Notes: a model not told the origin generated them from the sequence alone. Shown: positions 24,151-36,240, counted from the stretch's first letter. The stretch: 64,000 nt of DNA from Diadophis punctatus similis (GCA_023053685.1 JALIGW010000001.1:155021466-155085465), one strand, 5' to 3'. Numbers and translations are program-made.

Positions 24151-24884
24151 CAATGAATAATCACTGTGGTCTTGTCCACAAGTTTACAATAAGAATATGT
24201 TTGTGTGGAACAGATCTGAACTGCTCTACTTTGGTTAGTGTAGGCCATTGATTTTACTCTGTACATTTTAATGACTGTCTATGTAAAAGATTTTGCTGTG
24301 TTTTGCACCACATGAAGATTCAGTCACGAAATAGAGGTTGAAAATCTCATGAGAATTAGGCCTTAAGTGGCTTGGATGTTTCTTCCCATACTGTTCCCTA
24401 ATGTCACTTTCAACTATATGCAGAACCCTTCGTCCAGTTTGTTATATTCTTAAAGAAAGTGAGGACACAAAAACAATTAAATGAACACTATTATTAGTAA
24501 ATGCTTTTATTTGTTATTTTCTCCAGCTTCAGTCAGGCATCTCATGGTCTTGTCAGTCTAATTAATTTTCTCAAGTCAACATGGATAAAATACACTTTCA
24601 GTTGCCTACATGGTAAAAATTACTTAGCGGGTACAACACCTCAGACAATTTACTTTCTATTAACACAACAGAATATCAGACTGAGAAAAGTAGGCAATTG
24701 TGCATCCAACAAATACAAGGAATAACATCCAAACTGCAGGTGGTTTAATTTATCATAGATCTAACAAAAAGCTCATCCTTTTCCAGGCCACTCCCATGAT
24801 TCAGCTTTTCTATTCTTTGACATGGGGCATTATTTTCCATTACCTTTTCCTAATGACCCTGACTTCATTTTATTTTTTTAATTT
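24151..24884 (-). other. intron, no feature recognised
   Basis: AT-rich intron between a hAT element and a SINE. No exon or RNA gene is seen. Confidence 0.4.
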
Positions 24885-25108
24885 TTATCCTGCCTTTATT
24901 ACTTCATAAGTATCTCGAGGCAGCAAACATACCCGATACTCCTTCCTCCTATTTTCCCTAACAGCAACAATCCTGTGAAGCGAGTTGAGCTGAGAGAGAT
25001 GACTGGCCCAAAAACATCCAGCTGGCATTCATATCTAAGGTGGAACCAGAACTCACAGTCTCCTGGTTACTAGACTAGCATCGTAACCACTACACCAAAC
25101 TGGCTCAA
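24885..25108 (-). mobile_element. tRNA-derived SINE, reverse orientation
   Basis: Read on the minus strand, it starts GAGCCAGTTTGGTGTAGTGG, carries a GAGTTCTGGTTCC box, then GCTGGATG and GGGCCAGTCATCTCTC, and ends in a LINE-like GATACTTATGAAGTAAT. It is the same broad family as the copies at 2406 and 29455. Confidence 0.72.
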
Positions 25109-25159
25109 ATTAGACTTAATAATTGGAAGGGAATATTTGTAGCTCAGGATTGAACTGTG

Positions 25160-25383
25160 GGATCCCTGGTGCTCTCTGAGCTTGGTTGTTTTCTTGCAGA
25201 CATTTCATTACCAAACTAGGAAGAATAATCAGTGCTAGGTTTGTTCTCATTTTATATACTAGCAGCTTGCCCTGTCACTGTTGGTGGAGGTAGTCTTGGT
25301 GGTTCTAGCACAGATGATATTGCCTAGCTTGGTAATGAAATGTCTGCAAGAAAACAACCAAGCTCAGAGAGCACCAGGGATCC
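25160..25383. mobile_element. inverted-repeat element with 61-bp arms
   Basis: Arms 25160-25220 and 25323-25383 are near-perfect complements (GGATCCCTGGTGCTCTCTGA... against ...TCAGAGAGCACCAGGGATCC), separated by about 100 bases containing CACTGTTGGTGGAGGTAG. It resembles a fold-back MITE. Target duplications are not convincing, so the superfamily is left open. Confidence 0.7.
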
Positions 25384-27529
25384 TATAGACTTAATCTGCT
25401 ATTAATAATAGGCAAATAAGATTTACCTCTCAGCTCAAGGAGACTCTTAATAATTTTAAAGAAAGACAGTATGGTTAATTTCTGCAGAAATAATTGACTG
25501 GAATCCCATCCAATATTATATAGGCATTTGGGGGAGATCTAGGCAACATAATTTATTGCATTATTTTAACACCAGTCTGTCCAATGCTATTAAAGAAGCA
25601 AATTAAACTCAGCAGAAAATATTTATCTAGGTTAGGGGAATTTTTCATTCCCAAAAGTAATTTTTGGATCTAGCTGGATATAGCAATAAACTCTGGAAAT
25701 ATTAGGCATGAGAGGTAACATAGTATGATAAATTACTCCAGCATTGTGTTTATTGTACATAGTGTAGTAACATTCATATGCACAATGCTAATAAAAATGG
25801 AATGCACTGTAATTTAAAAGTTTATGAAAACATTTTGAAATATTATAAACTATATGTAGCCTTAACTCAATTTTAAACTGTTTTCTAAATAAACACATAG
25901 GGCCAGTAAAGAGTTTACTAATTAGTTACATCTTTCAAAAAGTATTTCCAGAAAATGTGTTTATTGCTACTGACTCATTCAGTTCAATACAAGATGCTCA
26001 GTGATATTCACCGGATTTCTTAAATGTATTTAAGATTCAATATTTAAAAGCAATATATTTTGCCTGCAGCTGCATACAGCTTTCTACAAGAGTTATCACT
26101 GAGTAAGTGATATTCAATTTATACTTCCTAGCAGAAGCCAAAATTCCCAACAAAAGTTTAATTGATCCATTAACATGTTAACCAATAAAGTTATACATTC
26201 AAATGTTACCTTAGTTTTATACTTATGATAGCCTGAAATAAATTTCTTTTTTAATTTCCTGATTATGCACAGAAAAAGAAAGATTATTAGAAGGCAGAGT
26301 TCAGCTATTTTTCTGGGCAACAAATAACAAAAACAATAGCAACAACAGGAACCTTGAGACTTCTGTAATTTTTTAATGTAGGAATGGCATGTGGGCAGAC
26401 ACATTTCAATCCACCCAACTATTCCATCCCAAACACTGCTACTTTTATCAAAATAGCCTTTTACGGGAAATTGGGAATTCAATTGCCATTCAGGTATGCC
26501 ATGATCTGAGTAAGCCCTCCATAAACAGCTGATATGATTTTAAAAAGAATAGCAAAATAGCATTCTTGAAGTATGTGCTTAATAGAACATATAATCTGAT
26601 TCTGATGTACATTTAGATGATACTTACGTACTTTTTGTCTATGACATGAGGTGAGCTACCAACATACTAGATCCCTGTCTAGTTCTTGGCCTAATGTTAT
26701 GTAGCCCTTCTGACACAATGATCTTTCCCTTCCCTCATTGACTGCTGTGTTGAAACAACAATAGAGATAATATGGTGTCATGCCATTATTAAAGTCCTTC
26801 CATAGATCCTTGTAGCTCTAAATGTCATCTTGGTGCAATGACTACCCAGGGACCCAGATGTGTATATATAAGAATTTCAAATTAGAAAAAGTACGTTCTA
26901 AATTCTTAAGAATTATGTTAGAAGTGCCATGTTGTGTCCCCACTGTAATGCTACAACTGAATATTGGTCAATGTTCAATAAAAGTGAGAGCCTAGATTAG
27001 TATTTTTAATTACAAGTTCAACTTAATTGTTCTTATGAATTAAGAATGTTTGCCTTCTCAGAACTAGGGCTTTAATACATAACATGAATTAATTACCAAT
27101 CAATCCTCTTGAAGGAAACTTGGGGAGGAAAAATTTCATTTATATTCCTTTAAGTCCCTGGGCTGTGACCCCTCTAAGATATAAATAGGTATGATGTTCA
27201 ATGTACTGTATGACTCATTGTCAAGCAGAAATATAGTCTCTGATCAAGACTTTATGGCTTCTAACTATATTGACAATTTCACAGTTGCCAAGTAAGAGAA
27301 GCATCTTCACACTGATCTGCAGCCCTTTGGGATGGCAGTAAAGAGTCCTATTAATATACACTATCCATATGGAGCTGATGAGGTTGAAATGGCTGGTTTT
27401 GTATTGCCATGTTACTTACACCTTAAAAAGGTACACTTTTGTCCCTGTGTTAGTTAAGTTTCCAAGAAAGTTGATGGCATATTCATAACATGCTCCTTGA
27501 CTGCTGTGAGCATTTTGATTTTCCTACTA
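25384..27529 (-). other. intron, no feature recognised
   Basis: AT-rich intron. A 122-codon minus-strand frame at 26114-26482 has no family resemblance and no exon-like context. Confidence 0.4.
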
Positions 27530-27635
27530 TAATTTCTTTTTGTTTGTTTTTAAAATTTGTTTTCAATTTATTTGCTGCCCAGAGTCATGTTGAGATGGGC
27601 AACCATACAAATTGGATGAACAAATGAATATTACA
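27530..27635 (+). mobile_element. eroded LINE 3' end
   Basis: TTTGCTGCCCAGAGTCATGTTGAGATGGGCAACCATACAAATTGG corresponds position by position to the GTAAGC(C)GCCCTGAGTC...GGGCGGCATATAA end of the window's L2/CR1-like elements. It is an old truncated copy. Confidence 0.5.
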
Positions 27636-29454
27636 CAAAATTGTTGTCCAAGCTGACTGATCACTGAAGGGAATGAAAGTTATGGCACGGTTTTGTGGTA
27701 AATATGTACAATGATTACACATTGCACATTAATATGTGTATCTACAAAAAGGGTATACAAAAAGTGTCACATAATAAATGCCCACGCCCAATTATCTTTT
27801 CACGATTCTCTCTCATCTACTTACATCAGCAAAACTTTACAACTTATTCTTGAGTGTGTGCTGTGTGGAGACTGAATAACATTAGAGCACTTAGTCCATG
27901 CTTCAATGAGGCCACTGAGAAAGCCTCACATGTCTTGCTGTGCTGCTCCATAAACTAGACTTGGTACTCTCAGTTAATGTTCCCTCTCCTTGATAAATGT
28001 ATGGATTAGCCTGAAATTAAGGTTATCTGATTTTTATTACAGAATCAATCTACTGAAAACTCTAGGAAAGTTGCTAAATGCTACTCAATCATGAGTGTTG
28101 TTAAAAGATAATGGAGATGAATTACACATAAGCTTGGATAATTACACCTGTGTTAGACTGTGATATTAATATTTCTAACTAAATTCAATCCTTCTGATAT
28201 CTAATTTGTTATTGTCATTTTTTTGGTCTATACCATATTATTATTATCTTTTTGAGCTTTAACCATGAATCAAATAAACATATAAATAACTATATGTAAG
28301 TACAAGATAAGATGTTGAAACAATATTAAATTGTGAATAAATAAGCGGACATGATTGCTTTACAGATATAAAAAGATATTACCTTGAGATATGAATGCAC
28401 AAGTGGCTATAATCATTTCACTGATATTGCCTGACAATGAAGCTTTCGGAAGATAACAAAAGGGATGGTGAAAAAGAGAGATAAAAATGTGCCAGATAGA
28501 GGAAAAAAATGGTATTCCCATCTATGTGGGGTTGGCTCTATATACCGTTGCATGCGATGGGGTGCCCAACTGTGGCAATATGACCCTCAGCAGGGGGAAA
28601 AAAATCCACCCCAACTGATGTGAAATAAATATAAAAATTTTGGAACGGTGCTGCTCATACCTCTGTTTCAGAGATGCTCAGACCTTCTCAGTGGGACTGT
28701 ACAATTGGGCATTACAAATCTAATTACAAGTCACGCTGCATGAGTAAACCCACAAAGGGAAAATCTAAATTGGCCACTTAAAGCCCCAACAGGGGAAAAA
28801 ACAGCTTGAGTACAGAGCATTACATCTAGCTAACAAGTTACCAAAGAATGTGGCTACTACAATAATTTTCATGGGCACTCTTTTTCTAGCAGTTTTTCTT
28901 TTTGTTGTCAGAATCTGCAGAAATTAAAATGCAGTAGTTTATGACCATCTAAGACAAATATTTAAAATTAAATCAGCTATATAACTATAGTTTCTGTCAC
29001 ACAATGACTATAATACTTAGGTAAATTCTGAAGTTGAATCTTTCAACCCATGCCCAAGAGCTTATGATGAGAATTCACACTTAAAAAACAAACTAGACAA
29101 ATAACAACCATAAAAACCTCTCACAAATTCATCAGTACATACTGTAACTAGAAACAGGTGTTTACATGACAGAGTGAGAGCCAAAGCAATGGGACTCCAA
29201 TTACCCAGGAGACAATATCACATTTTTCTTCTGTATTCCCAAAGAGCTATACATTCTTATAGCTTTATTTCATTTTCAAAAATTTAAATAACTCCTATGG
29301 CCAAAATTATATATATCCTAAAACATACTTTCTGAAATATCTTTTTCTATTCTGTAGTAACCATCTTTTCCTAGAAGGTATTCATCTGATATTTATGATT
29401 TTTTAAAAATCGTCTTTTACTTAAGCTTTTTTTTATCATACCTTTTCTTGAGAA
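27636..29454 (-). other. intron, no feature recognised
   Basis: AT-rich intron. A slightly GC-richer patch at 28540-28740 matched no RNA gene or repeat I know. Confidence 0.35.
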
Positions 29455-29612
29455 AGCCTGTATGGTGTAATGGTTAAAAGAATTGTTAAAAACTGGAAGC
29501 CCATGAGTTCTATTCTTGTCTTACTACAAAGCCAGCTGGATTACTTTGGACCAGTCTAGCCATTGGCAAACCACTTCCAAAAATCTTGTTAAGAAAACAG
29601 CAAGGACTTGTC
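29455..29612 (+). mobile_element. tRNA-derived SINE, diverged
   Basis: Contains GTATGGTGTAATGGTTAAAAG (tRNA-like head), CCATGAGTTCTATTC (B-box-like), AGCCAGCTGGATTACTTTGGACCAGTC, and CAAACCACTTCCAAAAATCTTG...ACAGCAAGGACTTGTCT. It has the same layout as 2406-2620 but is more diverged. Confidence 0.65.
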
Positions 29613-30932
29613 TGATATGAAGGCACAAACACTGCCCTCAACACTTTTCTTATACTTTTTCTATAGCTATTTTGTGTCTAGTGTAATTTTACATATATTC
29701 ATATTATCTTCATCCTCACAACTGAATTTTTTTTCCAATGTCCAAGTGCCCCAAAATCTTACGATTGCAATGCCAATTTATATCAATGTATGTTCCACCT
29801 TTAAAATGATTTTGATCCTGAAACTCCATGAGAGGAATAAACAATACCCTCTTTGCATATGGACACCCAGATCTTTTTGCAACTTCATCACAATACTGAC
29901 TTTTTAATAGTGGTAGTTTCCATGGTTCCTTATTAAAACAAGGCAAAAGTCCCTCTCACTCTATAGAGCAGTACAGAGCAAACCTTGAAGAAAGAATGCA
30001 AGAATACTTAAGTAAACCTACACTTTGTCCTGGGAAGGAAGAGAGCAGTGAGAAAGAAATTAAGATAATCCCACTCTTTAGAATCAGAGACTGGAAGAAG
30101 GAAATTGCAAGGCCTTCAAGATTCTGTTATAATATCCTGGAAAAATAAAGTCGCAGAAGTCCTTGTCTCCTAACGTGGCCTATTTCAAAGTGATGACATC
30201 CTCAGTGTGGCATAAATGGATTCTCACAGCATCTGGCCCTTTAAATATTTTTTGCCTCTGTTTGAGCAATGTGAAAAATTTCCTCCCTGAATGTGAAATA
30301 TATTTAAGATGGGGTGGAGGTGAGGAAAACAACTGATTTTTCTTTGGGGTATACAATAAATGGCATATTAAACTTCAGGTACTTTTGCACCAGAAGATTA
30401 AAAATAACCCTGTCAAGCATATTTAGGTATGGTGCAGTTATTTCTGTTTTCATTATCCTGTAATATTTCTCACTAATTTTCAAATGACCTATCGCCTCAC
30501 CTAAGGCAGGAAATCAAGCATAGAAAAACATACAGTCTAAAGGTAAATATTTTTAGAGAAGTTCAGAGAAGAATGCAAACACAGCTGCTTGGAACATGGA
30601 TATTCTTAATTGTAAGTCTAGCATTTGTAAACAGCATGGTTGCTCTCAGCTTATGAATAAACCTTTTAGTCCTTTACTTATTGCACAAAGGTAGCAAATG
30701 TAATGCATTAACATTTAAACTTGTTTTCAAATTGTAAATTTTCATCCATAATTATTCTGAAAAGCATTAGCCATTTAAATTAAGATGGCTCAGGGCACAT
30801 TTATTAATTCATTAAAACAAATGTAGATAGCAAATTAAGAGTTGCATAATGCTTCAAATTTAAAGGCAATAAGGTGTTTTGGAGCAAACATGGGTATGCA
30901 TGGAACATAAAGAATCTGCAAACTCTTTAAAC
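29613..30932 (-). other. intron, no feature recognised
   Basis: AT-rich intron; overlapping frames at 29608-29946 lack recognisable motifs. Confidence 0.4.
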
Positions 30933-31068
30933 CAGTGTTTCCCAACCTTGGCAACTTGAAGATGTCTGGACTTCAATTCCCAGAATTCCCCAGCCAGCGA
31001 ATGCTGGCTGGGGAATTCTGGGAGTTGAAGTCCAGACATCTTCAAGTTGCCAAGGTTGGGAAACACTG
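30933..31068. mobile_element. fully palindromic hAT MITE
   Basis: This 136-bp element is an almost perfect palindrome from end to end. CAGTGTTTCCCAACCTTGGC at the left is mirrored by GCCAAGGTTGGGAAACACTG at the right, and the centre is CCAGCCAGCGAATGCTGGCTGG. A perfect 8-bp duplication CTTTAAAC lies at 30925-30932 and 31069-31076. As intronic RNA it would form one long stem. Confidence 0.9.
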
Positions 31069-31198
31069 CTTTAAACCAAATGCACCTTTTCCTGGCATAA
31101 TGTGGCAACTGTAAAGGACTGCAGTGTGATCCCAGGAAAAGATGCAGCCGCTTTAAGAAGCTGCAGACTAGTGCTCTGTGATAGAGGTATTGTCTATA

Positions 31199-31581
31199 CA
31201 GGTAGTCCTCCACTTACAATCACAACTGAGTCCAGAATTTATGTTGCTAAGTGAGAAATTTGTTAAGTGAGTTTTGCCCCATTTTACAACTTGTCGTGCC
31301 CCACTTGTTAAGTGAATCACTGCAGTTGTTAAATTAGTAACATGGTTGTTAAGTGAATCTGGCTTCCCCATTGACTTTGCTTGTCAGGTCACAAAAGGTG
31401 CTCACATGACCCTGGGGCAGTGCAACTGTCGTAAATATGAACCAGTTGTCAAGCATTTGTATGTAAATCACATGACCATCGGGATGCTCTAAAGGTTGTA
31501 AGTGTGAAAAATGGTCATGTCACTTTTTCCAGTGCCGTTGTAACTTTGAACGGTCACTAAATGTCACTACAGGGCTACCTG
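31199..31581. mobile_element. pogo/Tigger-like MITE (family B), intact ends
   Basis: It starts CAGGTAGTCCTCCACTTAC and ends ACAGGGCTACCTG, flanked by TA on both sides. The interior has many TTGTTAAGTGAATC and ACTTAAC words in both senses. It is 383 bp with no transposase. It is the best-preserved copy and defines the boundaries used for 3712-4079, 38390-39510, 39507-39856 and 56795-57216. Confidence 0.8.
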
Positions 31582-33622
31582 TATTAGGCAACAACTGCTT
31601 TCCTAATTCTATCGCTTTCCTCTATTTAGAATTGGGAAACTGAATTGTAGAATGGCAAAGAGCAGATTTAACCTTTGGCTGTTCTCTGTCTGTTTCTCAG
31701 ATGTTTTGGTGCCCAGTAGTGCCCTGAGCTCTGTTTTAGGGACAGTAGGATTAAAGGGAAGCTGGAAGCGCCGTAAAACAAGTTGCACTGATTCTGCAGA
31801 CAGGCAACCAGAGAATGGCAGGAGGCAGGGGCGGGTTGCTCACTTACTTTGCTACCGGTGCGCTGCACGCGCATCACGTTGCAAGCAGCAAAAGTATAGA
31901 ATGCGCAGCCCAGGCCTCTGGTTGGAGGTCATGAGCTCTTTGCTCAATCTCAACCCACTGGGCATCTGTCTTTTCCTTGAAAGACGAAGAACTAGTTCAC
32001 AAGAATTAGACCAAACCATGGGTTGACATACCCTTGCTTTATATGTACCCCCTGTATGCTCTGATGTATCTTTTTGCCTTCAAAGCTGAAGTGTGCACTG
32101 TCCTAATAGCATCTTTGAATTAATCAAATGAGCTGAACACTGAGTATCTTTTATGAAGTAAACTAAGGAACAAACATTAATATCACAATGCATGCAAGAC
32201 ATCGAGGTGGAAAGATAGTCCAACTGTAAAATAGTCCAAATGGTTTATAATATTGTCTTTCATTCAGCCTGAAAAAACACATATGAAAGGCAAGCCAGCC
32301 ACCTTCTAAGATTTTGACAGTATACAAATTAAAGAAATAAAAAATAATGAAATACATTTAATGTGTGTAATTTGGATATTTGAATTCTCTATCTTGACAG
32401 TGCTTCATTTGAATGTTTTTGAAAAAGTGAAAAGAAGAAAAAATGCATTCCTGTATAGTCAGTAGTACATTTTCAATGGCTGATCCAATGAAAAAAAATT
32501 CCACAAATTCTGAACTTCCAAGTCTGAGCTTTAACAGACAGATTATCATCCATTAATTTTTAGCACAAAAAAACATGGTATCATGTGTGATTTAGTGGAT
32601 AGTCTTCAATAAACCAGACTATAACTCTAAAAAAATCACCAAGTGTCTGAAACATATTTAAGTTGAAAACTTGAGGAGGGCACTCAAGTATGCCGTTTTT
32701 CTATCCTTGATCACTATTCTTGTCATACTCTTTTTGTAGAGATGGCTGTCTGAAACAGGAGACTCCTCTATTTGGGGAGGCTCTTTAAATAAATAAATAA
32801 AAAAAACAAAGTTTACAATGAACTGAAGACTTGCTATGAAGAGAGGAAGCACCCCCCCCCCCTCACAGCAGACAGCCTTGTCTTTTCATATGAAAAGCAA
32901 GAAGAAAAATGACTGTTCCCTTCCTTATATGTAAAACTCACACATGCTCCTGTTGCCTGAATTAGGGGCTAATGAAAGGAAGTACTAGTTAGAGTAGAAA
33001 TGAATAACACAGATAGATACTCAAGGCATTTCAATCCTTAAAGCAGCTGGAAATAGAAGCAATTACAGCTATGGCTTCTATAATCTGTAGAGAGGTGAAA
33101 GGTCAGTCTGGAAAATTAAACAAAAGAAAAGAACCTTAAAGGAGGATTCAGTCAGTCTGAGTATGTTTTTTATAGCTTGATTTTTTTAAAACTGCTCTTA
33201 ATTAAGGTACTTTTATTTTCTATTGGCAAGAAATGTACATTTATGCATAGTAAATTCATTTACAGTCTGAACTTGGAATGTGCAGCTAATGATAAAATAC
33301 GTATAAAGCACTGTCAAGAGCCATATTTAGAATATTACCAACTAATTCTCAAGAAGACTGGAGTATGAGCTGGAAAGAAGAACAAAAATTACCTGCAATC
33401 ACAGAACTCAAGCAGAAGTTAAATACTGGGAATATGAAAATGCTGGTTATACAAATGATTGTCAGAAGTTTATCTTCTGCAATAGTATTTTATTTCAAAA
33501 GAGTTTTAGGAACAAAGATCCATGCTAATTCAAAATACATAAGCTTCATGAAGTTTAGTTCAAATTTACTTTAGAAAGAATTGTAGACAAAAAATTAGAA
33601 TTAGAAGACAAACCACAGATCT
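31582..33622 (-). other. intron with a one-ended hAT relic
   Basis: The segment 31826-31880 (CAGGGGCGGGTTGC...CTACCGGTGCGCTGCACGCGC) is a left-end relic of hAT family A with no partner terminus. A C run is at 32852-32861. The rest, including frames at 33177-33574, shows nothing recognisable. Confidence 0.5.
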
Positions 33623-33630
33623 ATAATAGC

Positions 33631-34599
33631 TAAGGTGACCAGACGTCCCGCTTTTGGCGGGACAGACACGCTTTTCAAGCGTGTGTCCCGCGTCCCGCAT
33701 TCTTTCCAAAAAGTCACGCTTTTTGAAAAGAATGCCCGGACGTCTGGTCACCTTACAGTATGGCCGACTTGCTTTGTGCCCTTTTCCTGGCAACCCACCT
33801 CAACTTTATTTCACAGCGTCCTTCCAAGCACAGCCCCCAACCACCCTCGGATCCATGTGACGCTATGAATGAGTCTGGGGAGGGGGCTGGGCGAAGCGCT
33901 GCATTCTTGAACAGCAGAAAGCGAGCGAGCGAGCAGGAGGAGGGGGTGGGGTGGGCGAGCGAGCGATTGAGCGGAGAGGCTTCTTCCCGGGCTGGGAGGG
34001 GAGGCGGGCTTGGAGGGAGGGAACGGCTGGCAGCAGCGCAGCCCTAGGAGACTGAGCTGCTCGTCCACGGCTAAGGGGCGCCGCCATGGAAACCTGATGC
34101 GCGCCCCCCCACCTCCTTTAGCGTGGCTGCTCCTCCGCCCCTTCTTTCCCAGAGGAAATCACTGGACCTCCGCTCCCTCCCCGCCCACCTGCCTCCGTAA
34201 AGGACCGCAAGGACACCATCGGGCGAAGAGAGAAGGGGGTGGATAAAGGGTGGGGGGGACCAGCCGGTGGGTCCCCCCCCAGAAAAACATGTGCTGAGCG
34301 GCTTCTATCCGTGGCAGGTAATGGGGCTTAGGTATCCTCGGGGATCACGAAAGACAGGCGGAGCATTACGAGCCAGCCAGCCCAAGCCACTGCCGGCTCC
34401 CGAAGGGGAGGCGGGAGGCGAGGAAAGGCCTCCCGCCTCCCCACCCACCCACCCGGACGCCGACATTTTTCTTTTGCCCTCTGCGCATGCGCAGCGTTCT
34501 GCGCATGCGCAGAGGGCAAAACTCAAATGGCGGCGTCCAGGCGGGCCCGCCCCCCGTCAATGGTGTCCCGCTTAGAAGAAAAAAAATCTGGTCACTTTA
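33631..34599. mobile_element. CpG-rich hAT-type element
   Basis: Termini TAAGGTGACCAGA and TCTGGTCACTTTA are inverted repeats with a perfect 8-bp duplication ATAATAGC (33623-33630 and 34600-34607). A second internal copy of the right terminus (CCGGACGTCTGGTCACCTTA, 33736-33755) makes the first 125 bp a self-contained palindromic unit. The remaining roughly 840 bp is GC- and CpG-rich and mimics a CpG island. At 34472-34521 there is a perfect 22-bp inverted repeat with a 6-base spacer, each arm containing TGCGCATGCGCA, which matches the NRF1 consensus. Many overlapping frames occur on both strands, none protein-like. Confidence 0.82.
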
Positions 34600-34609
34600 A
34601 TAATAGCAC

Positions 34610-35380
34610 AATTTAATATTACATCAGTTAGTGATATTCCATTTAAACAATGGCAGATGGATATTTCTCAGTTTATATGGCAAGGAAAAAAACCCCAAGA
34701 ATTAAATATAAACTACTGCAAAATGTTAAGGAAAAAAGAGGTTTGGATTTACCAGATTTGAAAAGAGGCTACTTGATCATTTATGGTGGACATGTGACAA
34801 GCAAAGAAATATTGGAGTAGGATTCACATCTTAATACAGAACATTCTCAAAGTGAATAGAAAGATAAAACCAGAAACTGTCCTTTTGGATTTAATGGAGA
34901 AGACTTGGGGGGAAAAATTGGAACTTTGATGTTATATATGTTGACGGCAGCAAGATTTATGCACAAACATGGAAAGGCACTTTGATTCCAACAATGCATG
35001 AATGGCTGCAAGAGTTGGTGGGAGTTAGCAGAAATTGCTAAACTGATTGCTCTGATTAAAGAAAAAAACACAATTACTTTTGCTTCTGCTTGGAAACCAC
35101 TTCTGGATTTTGTGCTTCAGATGGAAAAAAAATGAAATTTTGATTTTGGGTTTTACCAATTAGCTAGGTTTGTTGTTATAGTAATGGCTAGTTTATACTA
35201 CTAGGTAAAAGTAAAAAGTTGAGATTTGATACTATTCTACTGCACCAAAAGGGTTTTGGAAGTCAACACTTTTTCTTTTTTCCCTTTTACTTACACTTTT
35301 CCCTTCCCTTCTCTCTCACTTATTTTCCAACTATTTTCTTGTATTTTATATTATAAACTAATAAAAAAGGAATGTCAGTT
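34610..35380 (+). mobile_element. L1-like LINE, end of ORF2 and 3'UTR
   Basis: With frameshifts, translation gives FIWQGKKPRIKYKLL, then GLDLPDLK, then HLWWTC-like, LLDLMEKTWG and IPTMHEWLQ, in the order seen near the C-terminus of L1 ORF2. A T/C-rich 3'UTR follows, with AATAAAAAAGG at about 35360. It is 5'-truncated close to the hAT element that precedes it and is broken by frameshifts and stops. Confidence 0.62.
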
Positions 35381-35884
35381 AGGCAAAATTAGGAGTATCA
35401 CTAGTTGCTTATTAAAGTAAGCTGGCAACAGTCAAACTATGCAGCATCAGGGGCATGAGTGGAAACTTAATACATAAAATAACAGCACAGCATGCATTCC
35501 TACAGGCTATCCATGGACTCTACAAGTAGTTTAGATTTTATCAAGTTAACTCTGAAGACCTATTATGCAATTTCTTATCAGTTAAATTGTAAGCCATTAT
35601 TATTTGCAGATACCATATGCACATCTGGTCAGGGTTTTCACCTCACTTTTTCTGGGACATCAAGACAAATGTGGGATGGAAAGGATATTAAATTTCCATT
35701 GAGTTGAATAGTTCAATAATAACCATTCATTGGGGGGGGGGTTACTTTTCCATCAGTTCAGATTGTTGCTGAAGGCACCCAATAAAAATGCCACTCTGTA
35801 AAGTTTATATCATGAATAGAGTATTGAGTTGATTGTATTGACAACAGATCATATAAATATCTTGAACATTAATAGAATTTAAGC
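35381..35884 (-). other. intron, no feature recognised
   Basis: AT-rich; a G run at about 35731-35740. No gene is seen. Confidence 0.4.
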
Positions 35885-36240
35885 AGCTTTATTGCATACT
35901 GGTAGTCCTCGAGTTATGACCATTGACGGTGTTGAGTAGTGATTCTATTTCACATGTTGTTTTTCCATACAGCTTCAGATTGCCATGTAAAGTGGGATGC
36001 CCATGGCGTGACTTTTTCAGTATTGTTGACAGAAGAATCAATGCAATAACAAACACTAGTGGTGATAGTGAGTCTTCTTGAAATATTTCTCTCTTGAAAT
36101 TAGCCTCTTCCAATCTATCACCAATGACCAACAACTGTGTCATGTGTTGTGCCATTGATCTCTGCACAAAGCTTCTGATGTTTTTACTGATGCCTGTTAT
36201 TTCTAGGCACAATTATCCAAGGAGTTGTAATCAATGGAAA
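35885..36240 (-). mobile_element. R4/Dong-like LINE reverse transcriptase fragment
   Basis: The minus-strand frame has REIFQEDSLSPLVFVIALIL, matching the (R)GIFQGDSLSPLLFVIA motif of R4/Dong-clade reverse transcriptases, followed by LKLYGKTTCEIESLLNTV, matching the DDLKLYGK..EIESLLNTV region. The catalytic Asp pair itself falls in a deleted or mutated stretch, and G in FQGD is replaced by E. It is a short dead relic. Its 3' end abuts a short family-B MITE left end (about 35897-35930, GGTAGTCCTCGAGTTATGACC). Confidence 0.7.

Noticed and set aside
26114..26482. 122-codon minus-strand frame in the KIF16B intron
   Set aside because: There is no family resemblance, no splice context and an AT-biased composition.
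28540..28740. Possible small RNA gene
   Set aside because: GC is slightly raised, but no conserved box, promoter element or known RNA sequence could be recognised.
33635..34575. CpG-rich block with many open frames, looking like a promoter and first exon
   Set aside because: It is bounded by inverted termini and a perfect 8-bp duplication, so it is a transposon. No frame resembles a protein.
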